Of a DNA stretch of 64,000 bases, positions 52,299 to 61,840 are shown piece after piece; position 1 is the first letter of the stretch, and each line of letters starts with the position of its first letter. The notes under the pieces were generated by a model, which saw nothing but the letters and a program-made list of their open reading frames with translations, was not told the DNA's origin and made no database searches. A program made the position numbers and the translations under genes. Where the stretch lies: positions 1,418 through 65,417 of the forward strand of contig DJHJ01000025.1 of assembly GCA_002433055.1 (NCBI GenBank), in the 5' to 3' direction. This stretch comes from Acidobacteriia bacterium UBA6623. GTDB taxonomy: Bacteria > Acidobacteriota > Terriglobia > Bryobacterales > UBA6623.

Positions 52299-53228
52299 AT
52301 GACAAATGGATCGCCGGAGAATACGGCGAGTCTTCTCGTAGGCAAGGTCCGATTTCACTGGAAAGAAGAAGTCATACGGATTGCCCTGTTCTTATGCGCG
52401 ATACTGTCGGTGGCAACAACGCTATCGATTGTGGTTGTGCTTGCCACCGAGGCTTTTACTTTCTTTGAAAATGTCTCACTCGGCGAGTTTTTACTAGGAG
52501 GAAGATGGACTCCTCTGTTAGTTCCGAGATCGTTTGGTGTTCTGCCATTGGTCTGTGGAACCCTGCTTATTGTGGCGGGTGCAGCTTTGATTGCTCTTCC
52601 AGTTGGGTTAGCCACCGCGGTTTACCTGGGAGAATACGCACCAGATCGGGTCCGAAGTATCGTCAAACCTGTTCTAGAAGTCCTAGCAGGCATACCGACA
52701 GTAGTCTACGGCTATTTTGCTCTCACATTTGTCACGCCACTGATAAGGTCGATATTCCCAAGCACTCAGATCTTCAATGCGGCGAGTGCATCGATCGTCG
52801 TTAGTATCATGGTGCTTCCGATGGTTGCATCGCTTTGTGACGACTCACTGCGAGCAGTTCCCTTGTCACTTCGACAGGGTGCCTATGCTTTAGGGGCAAC
52901 GTCTTTCGAAGTCACAACACGGGTCGTCGTCCCCGCCTCTCTCTCGGGTGTTGTTGCTTCGTTTGTGTTGGCTTTGTCACGTGCTATCGGTGAGACGATG
53001 GCTGTCACACTGGCCGCGGGAGCTACGCCACGAATGACCATTAACCCACTTGAAAGCATACAAACAATGACGGCATATATCGTTCAAGTTAGTCTTGGTG
53101 ATACTCCCGCAGGGAGCGTGGAGTACCAAACAATCTTTGCTGTCGCGGCATTGCTTTTCACAATCACTCTGATGATGAATGTAATTGCGCACCGCGTCCT
53201 CCGCAGATTTCGAGAGGTGTACGAATGA
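52299..53228 (+). CDS. pstC: Phosphate ABC transporter permease PstC
   Basis: The ATG at 52299 gives 309 residues and avoids the overlap with pstS that a start at 52206 would need. Six membrane helices are predicted, with the BPD-transport loop around residues 190-235 (A-L-G-A-T-S-F-E-V and S-R-A-I-G-E-T-M-A-V). It forms the channel with PstA. The A of the pstA start overlaps its stop (ATGA), indicating translational coupling. Confidence 0.94.
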   Translation: MTNGSPENTASLLVGKVRFHWKEEVIRIALFLCAILSVATTLSIVVVLATEAFTFFENVSLGEFLLGGRWTPLLVPRSFGVLPLVCGTLLIVAGAALIALPVGLATAVYLGEYAPDRVRSIVKPVLEVLAGIPTVVYGYFALTFVTPLIRSIFPSTQIFNAASASIVVSIMVLPMVASLCDDSLRAVPLSLRQGAYALGATSFEVTTRVVVPASLSGVVASFVLALSRAIGETMAVTLAAGATPRMTINPLESIQTMTAYIVQVSLGDTPAGSVEYQTIFAVAALLFTITLMMNVIAHRVLRRFREVYE

Positions 53229-54085
53229 CACCAGGAAACGCACTGCGGCGTCATGCCATTGCAAAAGCATTTCATTTTCTTTGTGCAACGGTGACCTGGG
53301 CGGGTGTAGCTTTACTGGGAGTGCTCCTTTTCCATGTTTCCTACTCAGGCTTTATGTGGTTAGATGGACAATTTCTGTCGAGTTTCCCTTCTCGTTTTCC
53401 AGAAAAAGCGGGACTTAATTCGGCGCTTTGGGGAACTCTTTGGTTAATCACACTCACGGTTGCTTTTTCAGTTCCTATTGGGGTCGCTGCCGCTATTTAT
53501 TTAGAAGAATATGGAGGCAAGGGCAAACTCAGCCGCCTCATTGAGGTCAACATTGCCAACCTTGCTGGCGTACCGTCGATTGTGTATGGCATCTTGGGAC
53601 TGGTTGTGTTTGTTAGATTTTTTGGATTCGGCCGAAGTGTTCTAGCAGGTAGTCTAACAATGAGTTTGCTGATTCTACCAGTTATCATCATTGCTTCACG
53701 TGAGTCCGTTCGCGCTGTGCCTGGTTCCATCAGGCAAGCCGCTTTTGCACTTGGAGCGACTCGATGGCAAGTGGTAAGATCTCACGTCCTACCGTCAGCG
53801 TTACCGGGAATTTTGACCGGCGTCATCCTAGCAATGTCACGTGCAATTGGTGAAACTGCTCCACTCATCATGATTGGAGCCTTAACATACATCGCGTTTG
53901 TTCCTAATGGCCCCATGGATGCGTTCACAGCTCTTCCAATTCAGATCTTCAACTGGGCCTCACGACCTCAACAGGAGTTTCATCAGCTTGCGGCTGCCGG
54001 TATTATTGTTCTGTTGGCCGTGTTGTTGCTCATGAATGCCGTTGCTGTTTTTATCCGTTACCGAACGGAAGAGGGTAACAAGTAG
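53225..54085 (+). CDS. pstA: Phosphate ABC transporter permease PstA
   Basis: The 286-residue protein has six predicted helices and the permease signature A-L-G-A-T-R-W-Q-V...S-R-A-I-G-E-T-A-P-L (residues ~178-215), pairing with PstC. Its ATG overlaps the pstC stop by 4 bases. pstB follows after 2 bp, so translation of the whole operon is tightly linked. Confidence 0.95.
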   Translation: MTPGNALRRHAIAKAFHFLCATVTWAGVALLGVLLFHVSYSGFMWLDGQFLSSFPSRFPEKAGLNSALWGTLWLITLTVAFSVPIGVAAAIYLEEYGGKGKLSRLIEVNIANLAGVPSIVYGILGLVVFVRFFGFGRSVLAGSLTMSLLILPVIIIASRESVRAVPGSIRQAAFALGATRWQVVRSHVLPSALPGILTGVILAMSRAIGETAPLIMIGALTYIAFVPNGPMDAFTALPIQIFNWASRPQQEFHQLAAAGIIVLLAVLLLMNAVAVFIRYRTEEGNK

Positions 54086-54087
54086 TC

Positions 54088-54879
54088 ATGGAATATACGC
54101 CCAATGCTGACCAGGAAATCTCAGAAAACGAGCAGCCAATATTGCAATTAGAAGACGTTACCATCCGATACGGCGATGTTCCTGCTGTCCAAAACGTCTC
54201 ACTAGCTATTGCTAGACAGCAGATCACCTCAATCATCGGTCCTTCAGGCTGTGGGAAAAGCACTTTACTTCGGGCTCTCAACCGCATGAACGATTTTATT
54301 CCTGAGGCAAATATAACTGGTCGTATTCTTTACATGGGCGCCGAACTTTACTCTGAAGAGACTGATCCGGTAGATGTGCGTCGAAAGATTGGGATGGTAT
54401 TCCAAAAACCCAATCCATTCCCGAAGTCTATTTTTTCGAATGTTGCGTGGGGACCTTCAATCAACGGCTACCGGGAAGGAATAGAGGACCGTGTTGAAAA
54501 ATCACTGAGGCGAGCAGCACTTTGGGAAGAAGTGGCAGACCGTCTACACGATTCGGCAAGTAGTTTGTCTGGTGGACAACAACAAAGACTGTGCATTGCA
54601 CGAGCACTTGCCATGGAACCAGAAGTGATTTTGATGGATGAGCCGTGTTCAGCTCTTGATCCTGTATCGACAGCTCGTATCGAGGATCTGATGTTCGAAT
54701 TGAAGAAACGCTACACGATAGTGATAGTCACCCATAACATGCAACAGGCCGCACGGGTGTCAGATTATACAGCTTTTCTAGAGAGCGGAAAGCTGGTAGA
54801 GTTTGGCGAGACCGACCAAGTATTTACACGACCACGTCACAATAGAACCGAGGAGTACGTTACTGGTAGGTTTGGCTAG
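54088..54879 (+). CDS. pstB: Phosphate ABC transporter ATP-binding protein PstB
   Basis: The 263-residue ATPase has Walker A G-P-S-G-C-G-K-S-T (~51), Q-loop V-F-Q-K-P-N-P-F-P characteristic of PstB, signature L-S-G-G-Q-Q-Q-R, and Walker B V-I-L-M-D-E-P-C-S-A-L-D-P. It powers PstCA. It lies between pstA (2-bp gap) and phoU (12-bp gap). Confidence 0.97.
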   Translation: MEYTPNADQEISENEQPILQLEDVTIRYGDVPAVQNVSLAIARQQITSIIGPSGCGKSTLLRALNRMNDFIPEANITGRILYMGAELYSEETDPVDVRRKIGMVFQKPNPFPKSIFSNVAWGPSINGYREGIEDRVEKSLRRAALWEEVADRLHDSASSLSGGQQQRLCIARALAMEPEVILMDEPCSALDPVSTARIEDLMFELKKRYTIVIVTHNMQQAARVSDYTAFLESGKLVEFGETDQVFTRPRHNRTEEYVTGRFG

Positions 54880-54891
54880 AAGGGGTTGTTT

Positions 54892-55581
54892 ATGTCTAAA
54901 CATTTGTTGCAAGATCTTGATTTTCTGCAAAAGGAGATCATGAATATTGCTTCGATGGCCGAACAAGCCACAAGCAAAGCGCTCCTTGCACTTCTCAACC
55001 GACGAGTGGAGCTGGCTAAAGAAGTAATTGACGAAGATGAGACCATCGACCGAAAAGAAGTTCAGATTGAAGAAGAATGTCTCAAGGTCCTAGCACTACA
55101 TCAACCAGTAGCAACCGATCTCCGATTCATCATTGCAGTTATCAAAGTAAATAACGACCTAGAGAGAATAGGAGATCTGGCCGTGAACATCGCCGAACGG
55201 GCAACTTACCTTGCACGTCACGACCCACTACAGATCTCCCTGGATTTCCCTGAAATGGCTGATGCGGTCAGCACGATGCTACATCGCAGCTTAGATGCAC
55301 TAGCCAAAGCCGACATTGTGTTGGCAAGGGAAGTGTTGGCTATGGATGATGCTGTTGATGCTGCCAACAGGACGACATTTGTCCGACTACAAGAATTGAT
55401 GTACAAAAATCCTGAATCTATCAAACGGGCTGTGCATCTTATGTCGGTTTCAAGGCATCTTGAACGGATTGGCGACTTGGCTACAAACATCGCAGAGGAA
55501 GTGGTCTACATGGTAGAAGGCGAAATTATTCGCCACGCTGATTCATTTCACCACGCTGAAGATTATGGCGATGGAGAGTAG
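54892..55581 (+). CDS. phoU: Phosphate signalling protein PhoU
   Basis: The ATG at 54892 is preferred (AAGGGG 6 bases upstream) over a TTG at 54886. The 229-residue protein is two copies of a three-helix bundle. Each ends with a near-identical metal-binding segment E-R-I-G-D-L-A-(V/T)-N-I-A-E (~residues 86 and 187). PhoU links the Pst transporter to PhoR and holds the Pho regulon off when phosphate is plentiful. Confidence 0.95.
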   Translation: MSKHLLQDLDFLQKEIMNIASMAEQATSKALLALLNRRVELAKEVIDEDETIDRKEVQIEEECLKVLALHQPVATDLRFIIAVIKVNNDLERIGDLAVNIAERATYLARHDPLQISLDFPEMADAVSTMLHRSLDALAKADIVLAREVLAMDDAVDAANRTTFVRLQELMYKNPESIKRAVHLMSVSRHLERIGDLATNIAEEVVYMVEGEIIRHADSFHHAEDYGDGE

Positions 55582-55720
55582 TACTTGAATTAGGTGCAGA
55601 CGTAAAGCCAAAATTAGCTCATCACCGCGTCGAGCCTAATCCTAACCAAGCTCTACAAAGATTTCACAGTCGATCCCATCCTAACTTCGTTATTTCGAGT
55701 GCGACAAAAATATTAAGAGC

Positions 55721-55740
55721 CTTTAATTAAATCTTTATTG
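55721..55740 (+). promoter_or_regulatory. Pho-box-like direct repeat upstream of the porin
   Basis: CTTTAAT (55721-55727) and CTTTATT (55733-55739) recur with a 12-bp period about 55 bp before the porin ATG. The motif is like the repeats found before pstS and phoB, so PhoB control of the porin is plausible. The 1-bp longer spacing weakens the case. Confidence 0.3.
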
Positions 55741-55793
55741 TTTTTTTACTTACCTGAAGCATTCTATGGTTGTGGATCATATCAAAGGCATTT

Positions 55794-57284
55794 ATGAGAC
55801 AAAAACGGTTCAGCGATAGGTTCGGTTTATTTAGTAGGCGTACAGAAATGGTTCTGGCCATACTGACTTTGATTTTCTGTGGAACTGCCACAGCAGAAAC
55901 AGAGGAGATTTCCTCCATGCGGCGCTTAATCACCGAACAGCAACGCCAACTTGAACAGCAAAAGGAACAGATTGAATCACAGTCTGTCCTTCTAAAAAAA
56001 TTACTTCAACAGGTTGCAGAGATCCAGTCCAATTTATCGGCAGGTAGTACTACCGTCGAAACTGCCAACCCCAAAACTTCTCTAAGCGTGACAACCCCCA
56101 CTACAGCCGCAACAAAAAGTGCGTCGTCGTTGCAAAAGCCCGATAAGTTAACATTCAGAGCTTACTGGAAGCAAGGGTTAAGATTTGACACACCCGACAA
56201 AGCATTTCAGCTAAAAATTGGTGGACGAATAATGAATGACTGGGGCGTTTTTAGCTCGAACACTGCGGTTAATAATGCCGTCGGCCCACTTGATGATGGC
56301 ACGGAATTCAGGCGGGCTCGTCTCTACATGGAGGGGGTTCTTCACAAACACGTCAAGTTCAAAGCACAGTATGATTTTGCCGGTGGTGATGCAGGGTTCA
56401 AGGACATGTATATCGGATTAACCAAGCTTCCGGTTGTCGGGAATATTACGTTTGGACACCAGAAGGAGCCTTTCGGTCTAGAGGCATTGACCAGTTCCAA
56501 ATACATCACTTTCCTGGAGAGGGCGCTACCCTCGACCTTTGCTCCAGAGCGCAACACTGGTATCAAACTGGGAAACGCCTTTAGTGGCAACAAGTTTACG
56601 TGGGCACTTGGGGCCTTTCGCGATGCAGATGTCTTCGGTGAGAGCTTCGGCAATGGCGGATACAACTACACAGGTCGCGTAACGGCACGTCCCTTATACA
56701 GAGAGAAAGGGCGCAAAGTACTTCACCTTGGCATGGCCTATCGACATGGGAACCCCAATGGCAACAGCTTGCGCTACCGTGCAAGACCTTCGGCACACTT
56801 GCTGCCACGATTTGTCGATACAGGCAAATTTACAGCAACCTCGACCGATACATTGGGTGCCGAGTTTGCGGTTGTTTCTGGGCCACTATCAGTCCAGTCC
56901 GAGTTTACCTATAGTGCAGCAAATCGGCCGGCAGCGATAAAGGAGGAGTTTACCTCCTTCTATGTACAGACGAGCCTATTTCTTACTGGTGAACACCGTA
57001 TTTACAAGAGTTCGGCAGGTGCCTTTGACAGGGTGAAACCTTACCGTTCCTTTATGCCTGGGGATGGAGCAGGCAAGGGGGCTTGGGAGGTAGCAGTACG
57101 CTATGCGCGGATCAATCTGAATGACTCGTTCATTCAGGGCGGCGAATTGCGTGATTTTACTTTGGGTCTGAACTGGTATTTGAATCCCAATACTCGCTTC
57201 ATGTGGAACTATGGATTGGCGGAGCGGGTCGGCATTGGTGGTATTGCCAGCTTGATACAAACTCGGTTTCAGGTCGATTTTTAA
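55794..57284 (+). CDS. Phosphate-selective porin (OprO/OprP family)
   Basis: The ATG at 55794 (AAAGG five bases upstream) is preferred to a TTG at 55770. The 496-residue precursor has a signal peptide (cleavage near A-T-A-E-T), an N-terminal coiled coil (~45-85; Q-R-Q-L-E-Q-Q-K-E-Q repeats) likely tethering trimers to peptidoglycan, a linker, and a C-terminal 16-strand-like barrel from ~115. The F-R-A-Y-W-K-Q-G-L-R-F start and the L-K-I-G-G-R-I strand are typical of phosphate/pyrophosphate porins. It lies downstream of phoU with a 212-bp gap and its own promoter. Confidence 0.88.
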   Translation: MRQKRFSDRFGLFSRRTEMVLAILTLIFCGTATAETEEISSMRRLITEQQRQLEQQKEQIESQSVLLKKLLQQVAEIQSNLSAGSTTVETANPKTSLSVTTPTTAATKSASSLQKPDKLTFRAYWKQGLRFDTPDKAFQLKIGGRIMNDWGVFSSNTAVNNAVGPLDDGTEFRRARLYMEGVLHKHVKFKAQYDFAGGDAGFKDMYIGLTKLPVVGNITFGHQKEPFGLEALTSSKYITFLERALPSTFAPERNTGIKLGNAFSGNKFTWALGAFRDADVFGESFGNGGYNYTGRVTARPLYREKGRKVLHLGMAYRHGNPNGNSLRYRARPSAHLLPRFVDTGKFTATSTDTLGAEFAVVSGPLSVQSEFTYSAANRPAAIKEEFTSFYVQTSLFLTGEHRIYKSSAGAFDRVKPYRSFMPGDGAGKGAWEVAVRYARINLNDSFIQGGELRDFTLGLNWYLNPNTRFMWNYGLAERVGIGGIASLIQTRFQVDF

Positions 57285-57309
57285 CCCCTAACTGGTTTTA
57301 TCTCTATCT

Positions 57310-59148
57310 TCACCATCCCAGTGCGTACGACTTGCCGCGCCGAGGTCCGGCTGCTCCGAACAACACACCTCTCTGCAGATCGACCCGAAGAGCGGTCGAG
57401 TCACCGATTGACCAAGGTTTGTCAACAAGGACAGTGTGTCCTAATTTTTCCAATCCTTCAATTACGGCTGTGGGCACACGGTCTTCGATTTTTAGTACTC
57501 CTGGACGCGATGCGTGCTGGTAGAAAGAGCTTGGAAAATCAAAAATCTGAAACATTACTGCATCAGTTGCTTCTTGGATATCCATGTCGAACTCGATGAC
57601 ATTCAGCAGAACTTGTAGATTGACCTGATCTTGTGCGTCTCCGCCAGGGGTTCCCCACGCTAAATAGGGCCTGCCTTTCTTCAGTGCCAAGCTCGGCGTG
57701 AGGGTTGTACGAGGACGCTTATGCGGGGCCAGCGAGTTGGCGCGCTTCGGGTCGAGCGTGAAGGCCTGTCCGCGCGTACTCAGAACGAATCCCAGTCCCT
57801 CCAATATGGGTGTATGACGAAACCATCCACCACTTGGCGTAGCCGAAAAAACGTTTCCGGCTGCATCGCCTACGCGCGTTCCTGTGGTGCCAGGGGTGTC
57901 CGGGATTAACTCGATTGAATCGGGGATCTGTCCATGTGTCATGTGATCAGACTGAAACATGTAGGGATTACCTGGGCGCATGATAAGCGATGGATTTTTG
58001 AGATCGATCAGCTTACGACGTTTCGCAGCGTAGTCTTTTGACAGTAGACCTTGTTGAGGAATTTCAACAAAATCAGGGTCCGCATAATACCATTCTCTAT
58101 CGGCGTATGCGAGCTTCATCGCCTCGGCGAGTAGGTGAATGTATGCGGGTTTATTATGGCCAAGCTTCTTGAGGTCGTAACCTTCCAAGATGTTGAGAGT
58201 CTGAAGTAACACAGGACCTTGTGACCAAAAACCAGCTTTGTAGATTTCAATACCACGATAGGTCGTCTTCGTAGGCTCTTCGATCACAGCGCGGTATTGG
58301 GCAAAATCTTCCACTTCTAAGAGTCCAGCTGACACCATACCGTTGGCATCACTGGACTTGAAATCTTTCTGGCAAGCAACAATTTCACGAGCCAGTTCGC
58401 CTCGATAGAATAGATCTCGCACAGCCTGCAGAGAAACTTCACGACCCCAGTTCTTATTCACCTCTTCAGCTGCTACCAGGCGCTTCAACGTTTTAGCCAG
58501 ATCCTTTTGAATAAACACATCGCCGAGTTCTGGTACATTGCCCCCTGGCAGAAAAATCTTTGCTGAGCTGTTCCATTCGGTGCGAAATCGTTGCTCTTGT
58601 TCGAGAATATGTCCACGAAACTCGCCATAGATTGGAAAGCCGTTTTCTGCTAATTCAATTGCAGGCGCCAACACATCGGCCAATGAAAGTGTTCCAAACT
58701 CCTTGAGTGCTAGGAGCAATGTGTCAACAACTGAAGGAACAACTGCTCCGAGAAATCCGTCCCCAGGGATGTAATCGATGTTGTGTTCCTGAAACCACTC
58801 GATTGTCGCGCGGCGAGGCGCAAAACCCTGTCCATTGATGACGACAACTTTATTTTGTCGGGCAAGATGTATCAGGATCGGCACCTCCCCACCTAGTCCA
58901 AAGCGGTTAAATTCAACTACTGTCTGAGCAAAAACGGCCGCTACGCCTGCGTCAATAGCATTTCCGCCCTTTTTCAACATTTCAAGCCCGGCGTCACTAG
59001 CTCTGTGATGGCCAGTGACAACGACACCACGTGTCGCCATGACAACGGGTCGCGTGCCGGCAATGATTGCTTCTCCCAAAATGTTGATACACAGGAAACA
59101 AACAATCAAAACTGTTTTAGAAAACATAATCATCTTGCAGCGCAGCAT
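57310..59148 (-). CDS. Gamma-glutamyltransferase-like N-terminal nucleophile hydrolase
   Basis: The 612-residue precursor has a signal peptide, so it is periplasmic. The large subunit has G-G-N-A-I-D-A-G-V-A (~60-70) and F-G-L-G-G-E. The self-cleavage site is G-T421-T422-G-T-R-V-G-D-A-A-G-N. Thr421 aligns with the nucleophile of E. coli GGT, but the usual His two residues later (T-T-H or T-C-H) is Gly. The oxyanion G-T-P-G-G-D-A-Q-D-Q follows. It resembles the GGT-like branch with S-A-T-P-S-G-G-W. The substrate may not be glutathione. It converges on the porin gene. Confidence 0.85.
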   Translation of the reverse strand: MLRCKMIMFSKTVLIVCFLCINILGEAIIAGTRPVVMATRGVVVTGHHRASDAGLEMLKKGGNAIDAGVAAVFAQTVVEFNRFGLGGEVPILIHLARQNKVVVINGQGFAPRRATIEWFQEHNIDYIPGDGFLGAVVPSVVDTLLLALKEFGTLSLADVLAPAIELAENGFPIYGEFRGHILEQEQRFRTEWNSSAKIFLPGGNVPELGDVFIQKDLAKTLKRLVAAEEVNKNWGREVSLQAVRDLFYRGELAREIVACQKDFKSSDANGMVSAGLLEVEDFAQYRAVIEEPTKTTYRGIEIYKAGFWSQGPVLLQTLNILEGYDLKKLGHNKPAYIHLLAEAMKLAYADREWYYADPDFVEIPQQGLLSKDYAAKRRKLIDLKNPSLIMRPGNPYMFQSDHMTHGQIPDSIELIPDTPGTTGTRVGDAAGNVFSATPSGGWFRHTPILEGLGFVLSTRGQAFTLDPKRANSLAPHKRPRTTLTPSLALKKGRPYLAWGTPGGDAQDQVNLQVLLNVIEFDMDIQEATDAVMFQIFDFPSSFYQHASRPGVLKIEDRVPTAVIEGLEKLGHTVLVDKPWSIGDSTALRVDLQRGVLFGAAGPRRGKSYALGW

Positions 59149-59233
59149 AACAAAAACCCTTTACCCGAACGCTAATTCGTGACCCTGAATAAAATCTACA
59201 TCAGCATACAGTAAGGGAGGGCGGAATGGTCCG

Positions 59234-60715
59234 TTACGACCCGTTAGAGAATAGGCCAAGCTTGCGGGCAGGTGTACAGGCATACACACTGAGTGACACA
59301 GCCAGGCCTGCAAAGACAGGGTGTATATACGATAAATCAAGTGCTACTGCAAGACCTGCAGACCAGAGAACTACGGCAGCGGCGCCAGCAACAATTGACC
59401 ACACTGCCGCTCTTCTATTTTTTTGTTTCCACCACAAACTTAAAACCAACGCAGGCAAGAAACAGCCTCCGAATAAAGCCCCAGAGAGAGCTGTTAGAGG
59501 AACGACATCGGCTGGAGGGTTGAGAGCAAGCGCAGCGGGAAAAATTGCCACCGGGATCATAACAATTCGTTGCAGTTTATCGACCAAGACGCTGGACGCT
59601 GATCCGCGCCACTCTGCCCAGCCGTCGATGACAAGAGCTGAACCGGCTACATGCAAAACAGAGTCGATTGACGACAAAGCTGCACAGAGAAAGCTTCCCA
59701 ATAAGACCGCTCCCCAGAAGCTCCCAAACAGTTGACTTACCAGATAGGGAACAACCTGATCAGTATTCTGGAAAAAGAATTGTGATTCTTCCTGCGGAAT
59801 AATGCCATGAGCCAAAACGCCGAGCGAAAAAAGCATTGGTATTGTTAGCCCTAACAATCCAACTGCCAACCATTTTGCGTGTCGGATTTCCAAAATTGAC
59901 GCGTGGCGAAACAGTAAAAATCGGACCACTAATCGAGGTGCAACCATCATCTTGATTCCTGTGCTGAGAGATAATCCTGTGATTGCTAGTGGCGCCATAA
60001 GTTCGTTCCAGGAAAAAAGCCTACCCCCGAGCGGTTCGCCGGATGCATCGAAATCGGCACTAACAGCAAGAGCGTTCCAGTCAACGTGTATTACACAGGA
60101 AGTAAAAAGAGCAATAACACCGAGTAACATAATGCCGCCCTGTACAGCGTCAGTGTGCAGAATTGCGCGAATCATACCCCACGACGTGTAGGCAACAACA
60201 ATCACACAAACCCCGATAACGGCTGTTTCATAGGAGACATTAATAATGCGACTGACGATGTGACCGATACCCTTGAAAACGGCCAACATATAAAGCACCG
60301 AGGCAAAGAAGACGACGATGGCACTTAAATATCCAATTGCAGCACCCCCGAACTTCAGTCGAAGGTAAGCCGGAATGGTAATTCGATCTAAGTCCAAGTC
60401 TTCACCGAGTACAGTGCGTGCATCGTCGATCATTCGTCTAGCTACGACAAACCAAGCCAGAATTGCGCACAGTAGAAACACCAATCCAGCCAAGAGCCAT
60501 ACTAGACCGACTTTGTACCCGAAACCCGATTGCCCGAGAAACGTATTTGTGCTTAGGAAGGTGGAAAAAAAGGATAAAGCAATAATGACAGGCCCAGGTT
60601 TATTTTCATGGCTTCGGGTTGCTCGCCATGCTGAGACGATCATTAGGCCGATGAAAACAGTTAGCACACTTGCTGCAGTTATGTTTTCGGTAAGCCAAGA
60701 TGTGAATTCTTGCAT
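59234..60715 (-). CDS. Sodium/solute symporter (SSS family)
   Basis: The 493-residue membrane protein has about 13 predicted helices. SSS-family features include the S-F-F-S-T-F-L-S-T-N-T-F-L-G region (~47-60), the A-V-F-K-G-I-G-H segment (~150) and the G-S-F-L-C-A-A-L-S-S-I-D-S core (~335). It is expected to import a small solute with Na+. The substrate is not evident. The gene lies between the gamma-glutamyltransferase-like gene (85 bp) and the SMP-30 gene (50 bp), all leftward, so these three may be one operon: extracellular hydrolysis, import and further metabolism. Confidence 0.88.
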   Translation of the reverse strand: MQEFTSWLTENITAASVLTVFIGLMIVSAWRATRSHENKPGPVIIALSFFSTFLSTNTFLGQSGFGYKVGLVWLLAGLVFLLCAILAWFVVARRMIDDARTVLGEDLDLDRITIPAYLRLKFGGAAIGYLSAIVVFFASVLYMLAVFKGIGHIVSRIINVSYETAVIGVCVIVVAYTSWGMIRAILHTDAVQGGIMLLGVIALFTSCVIHVDWNALAVSADFDASGEPLGGRLFSWNELMAPLAITGLSLSTGIKMMVAPRLVVRFLLFRHASILEIRHAKWLAVGLLGLTIPMLFSLGVLAHGIIPQEESQFFFQNTDQVVPYLVSQLFGSFWGAVLLGSFLCAALSSIDSVLHVAGSALVIDGWAEWRGSASSVLVDKLQRIVMIPVAIFPAALALNPPADVVPLTALSGALFGGCFLPALVLSLWWKQKNRRAAVWSIVAGAAAVVLWSAGLAVALDLSYIHPVFAGLAVSLSVYACTPARKLGLFSNGS

Positions 60716-60765
60716 GAGAGCACTCTAGTGCGTTGTGACTATTGAGACATTGGCGCTACTACCAT

Positions 60766-61668
60766 TTATGTGGCTGGGTACCACAGACGTCCTCTACGTT
60801 CTGTTTGGGCACAAAACAGATGCCCTTCCGTGCTAGTTACATAGAGAGTTGATAGGTCCTCACCACCAAAGCTGCAATTGGTCGGACGTTTTGCCTGGAT
60901 CGGGTGAGTTTCTAACACTTCTCCTGAAGGTGAAAAGACATAGATCATGGGACCCGGACCACCCAGTTCCCATCCAGCTGTGGCTACGATGTTGCCCTCG
61001 GTATCAAGACACATACCATCAATACCACGATCCGCTCCGAAATCGTGAAGTACTTTCATAGTGCCCAACGAGCCGTCGGAACACACTTGATAACTGCGAA
61101 GCTGCCGCTTTTCATCATGGTCTCTTCCGCTCTGGGCAACATACAGAACTTGGTAATCAAGCGAAAAAAGAACACCATTAGGCCGTGTGGTATCAAAGGT
61201 CACTCTGGCGATTTTCCACTGTCCAACTTCACACGGGGTAAGCCGGTAAACGGAATCGTGATCGAGTTCTTTGTTTGAACGATCTTCACTCCAAGTCCCA
61301 GCAGCTCCTTCGTAAAAAGGGTCAGTGAACCAGATGCATCCATCGGGATCAATAGCAAGATCGTTGGGAATGTTGAATCGTTCACCGTTAAAGTGATCTC
61401 GAAGAATTTTTACATCTCCATTTGGTTCATACCGTACAACGCGGCGGGCGTCGCCCTCACAAGCATACAGATCGCCGTTGGCATCGAACATCAGTCCGTT
61501 AGCACACTCTGTCCCTCCACGATAGACGGTATTAACTCCAGTATCAGGACTATAGCGATAAATGCGCGAGGCGGGGATATGAGTGTATAGAAGTGTTTTG
61601 CCATCCCAGGCTGGTCCCTCTGTAACTCCTCCTAATGGACCATGCAGCAGTTTAAATTTCCAAGCCAT
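60766..61668 (-). CDS. SMP-30/gluconolactonase/LRE family protein, cytosolic
   Basis: The ATG at 61668 gives 300 residues (a GTG at 61680 is an alternative). The six-bladed beta-propeller shows E-G-P-A-W-D near the start (metal Glu), F-N-I-P-N-D-L-A-I-D-P-D-G (~105; metal Asn), R-P-N-G-V-L-F-S (~160) and G-I-D-G-M-C-L-D-T-E-G-N (~210; metal Asp). Members hydrolyse sugar lactones such as gluconolactone with a divalent metal. No signal peptide is present. It is divergent from the Gfo/Idh/MocA gene, whose product could make the lactone. Confidence 0.88.
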   Translation of the reverse strand: MAWKFKLLHGPLGGVTEGPAWDGKTLLYTHIPASRIYRYSPDTGVNTVYRGGTECANGLMFDANGDLYACEGDARRVVRYEPNGDVKILRDHFNGERFNIPNDLAIDPDGCIWFTDPFYEGAAGTWSEDRSNKELDHDSVYRLTPCEVGQWKIARVTFDTTRPNGVLFSLDYQVLYVAQSGRDHDEKRQLRSYQVCSDGSLGTMKVLHDFGADRGIDGMCLDTEGNIVATAGWELGGPGPMIYVFSPSGEVLETHPIQAKRPTNCSFGGEDLSTLYVTSTEGHLFCAQTERRGRLWYPAT

Positions 61669-61712
61669 CAAACATCTCACTCCCTTTGTTGGACGAAGAA
61701 GGTTTCCATTGT

Positions 61713-61766
61713 AACGCTGCGAAACGGCGTTGAGTGAATGTGTTTCCTAGTGTGTTGAAAGTCAAC
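61713..61766. promoter_or_regulatory. Two inverted repeats in a divergent promoter region
   Basis: AACGCTG (61713-61719) and CGGCGTT (61725-61731) pair with one G-U wobble around a 5-base loop, and GTTGA (61754-61758) pairs with TCAAC (61762-61766). They lie in the 172-bp gap shared by the SMP-30 gene and the oxidoreductase gene, where a common operator would be expected. They are short, so chance is not excluded. Confidence 0.25.
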
Positions 61767-61840
61767 TGTGTTACAACAACTGCTTGTGGTAGCGGATGGA
61801 TACCTAAAATCAAGATCACGAAGTTTTTGGGGGGATAACG

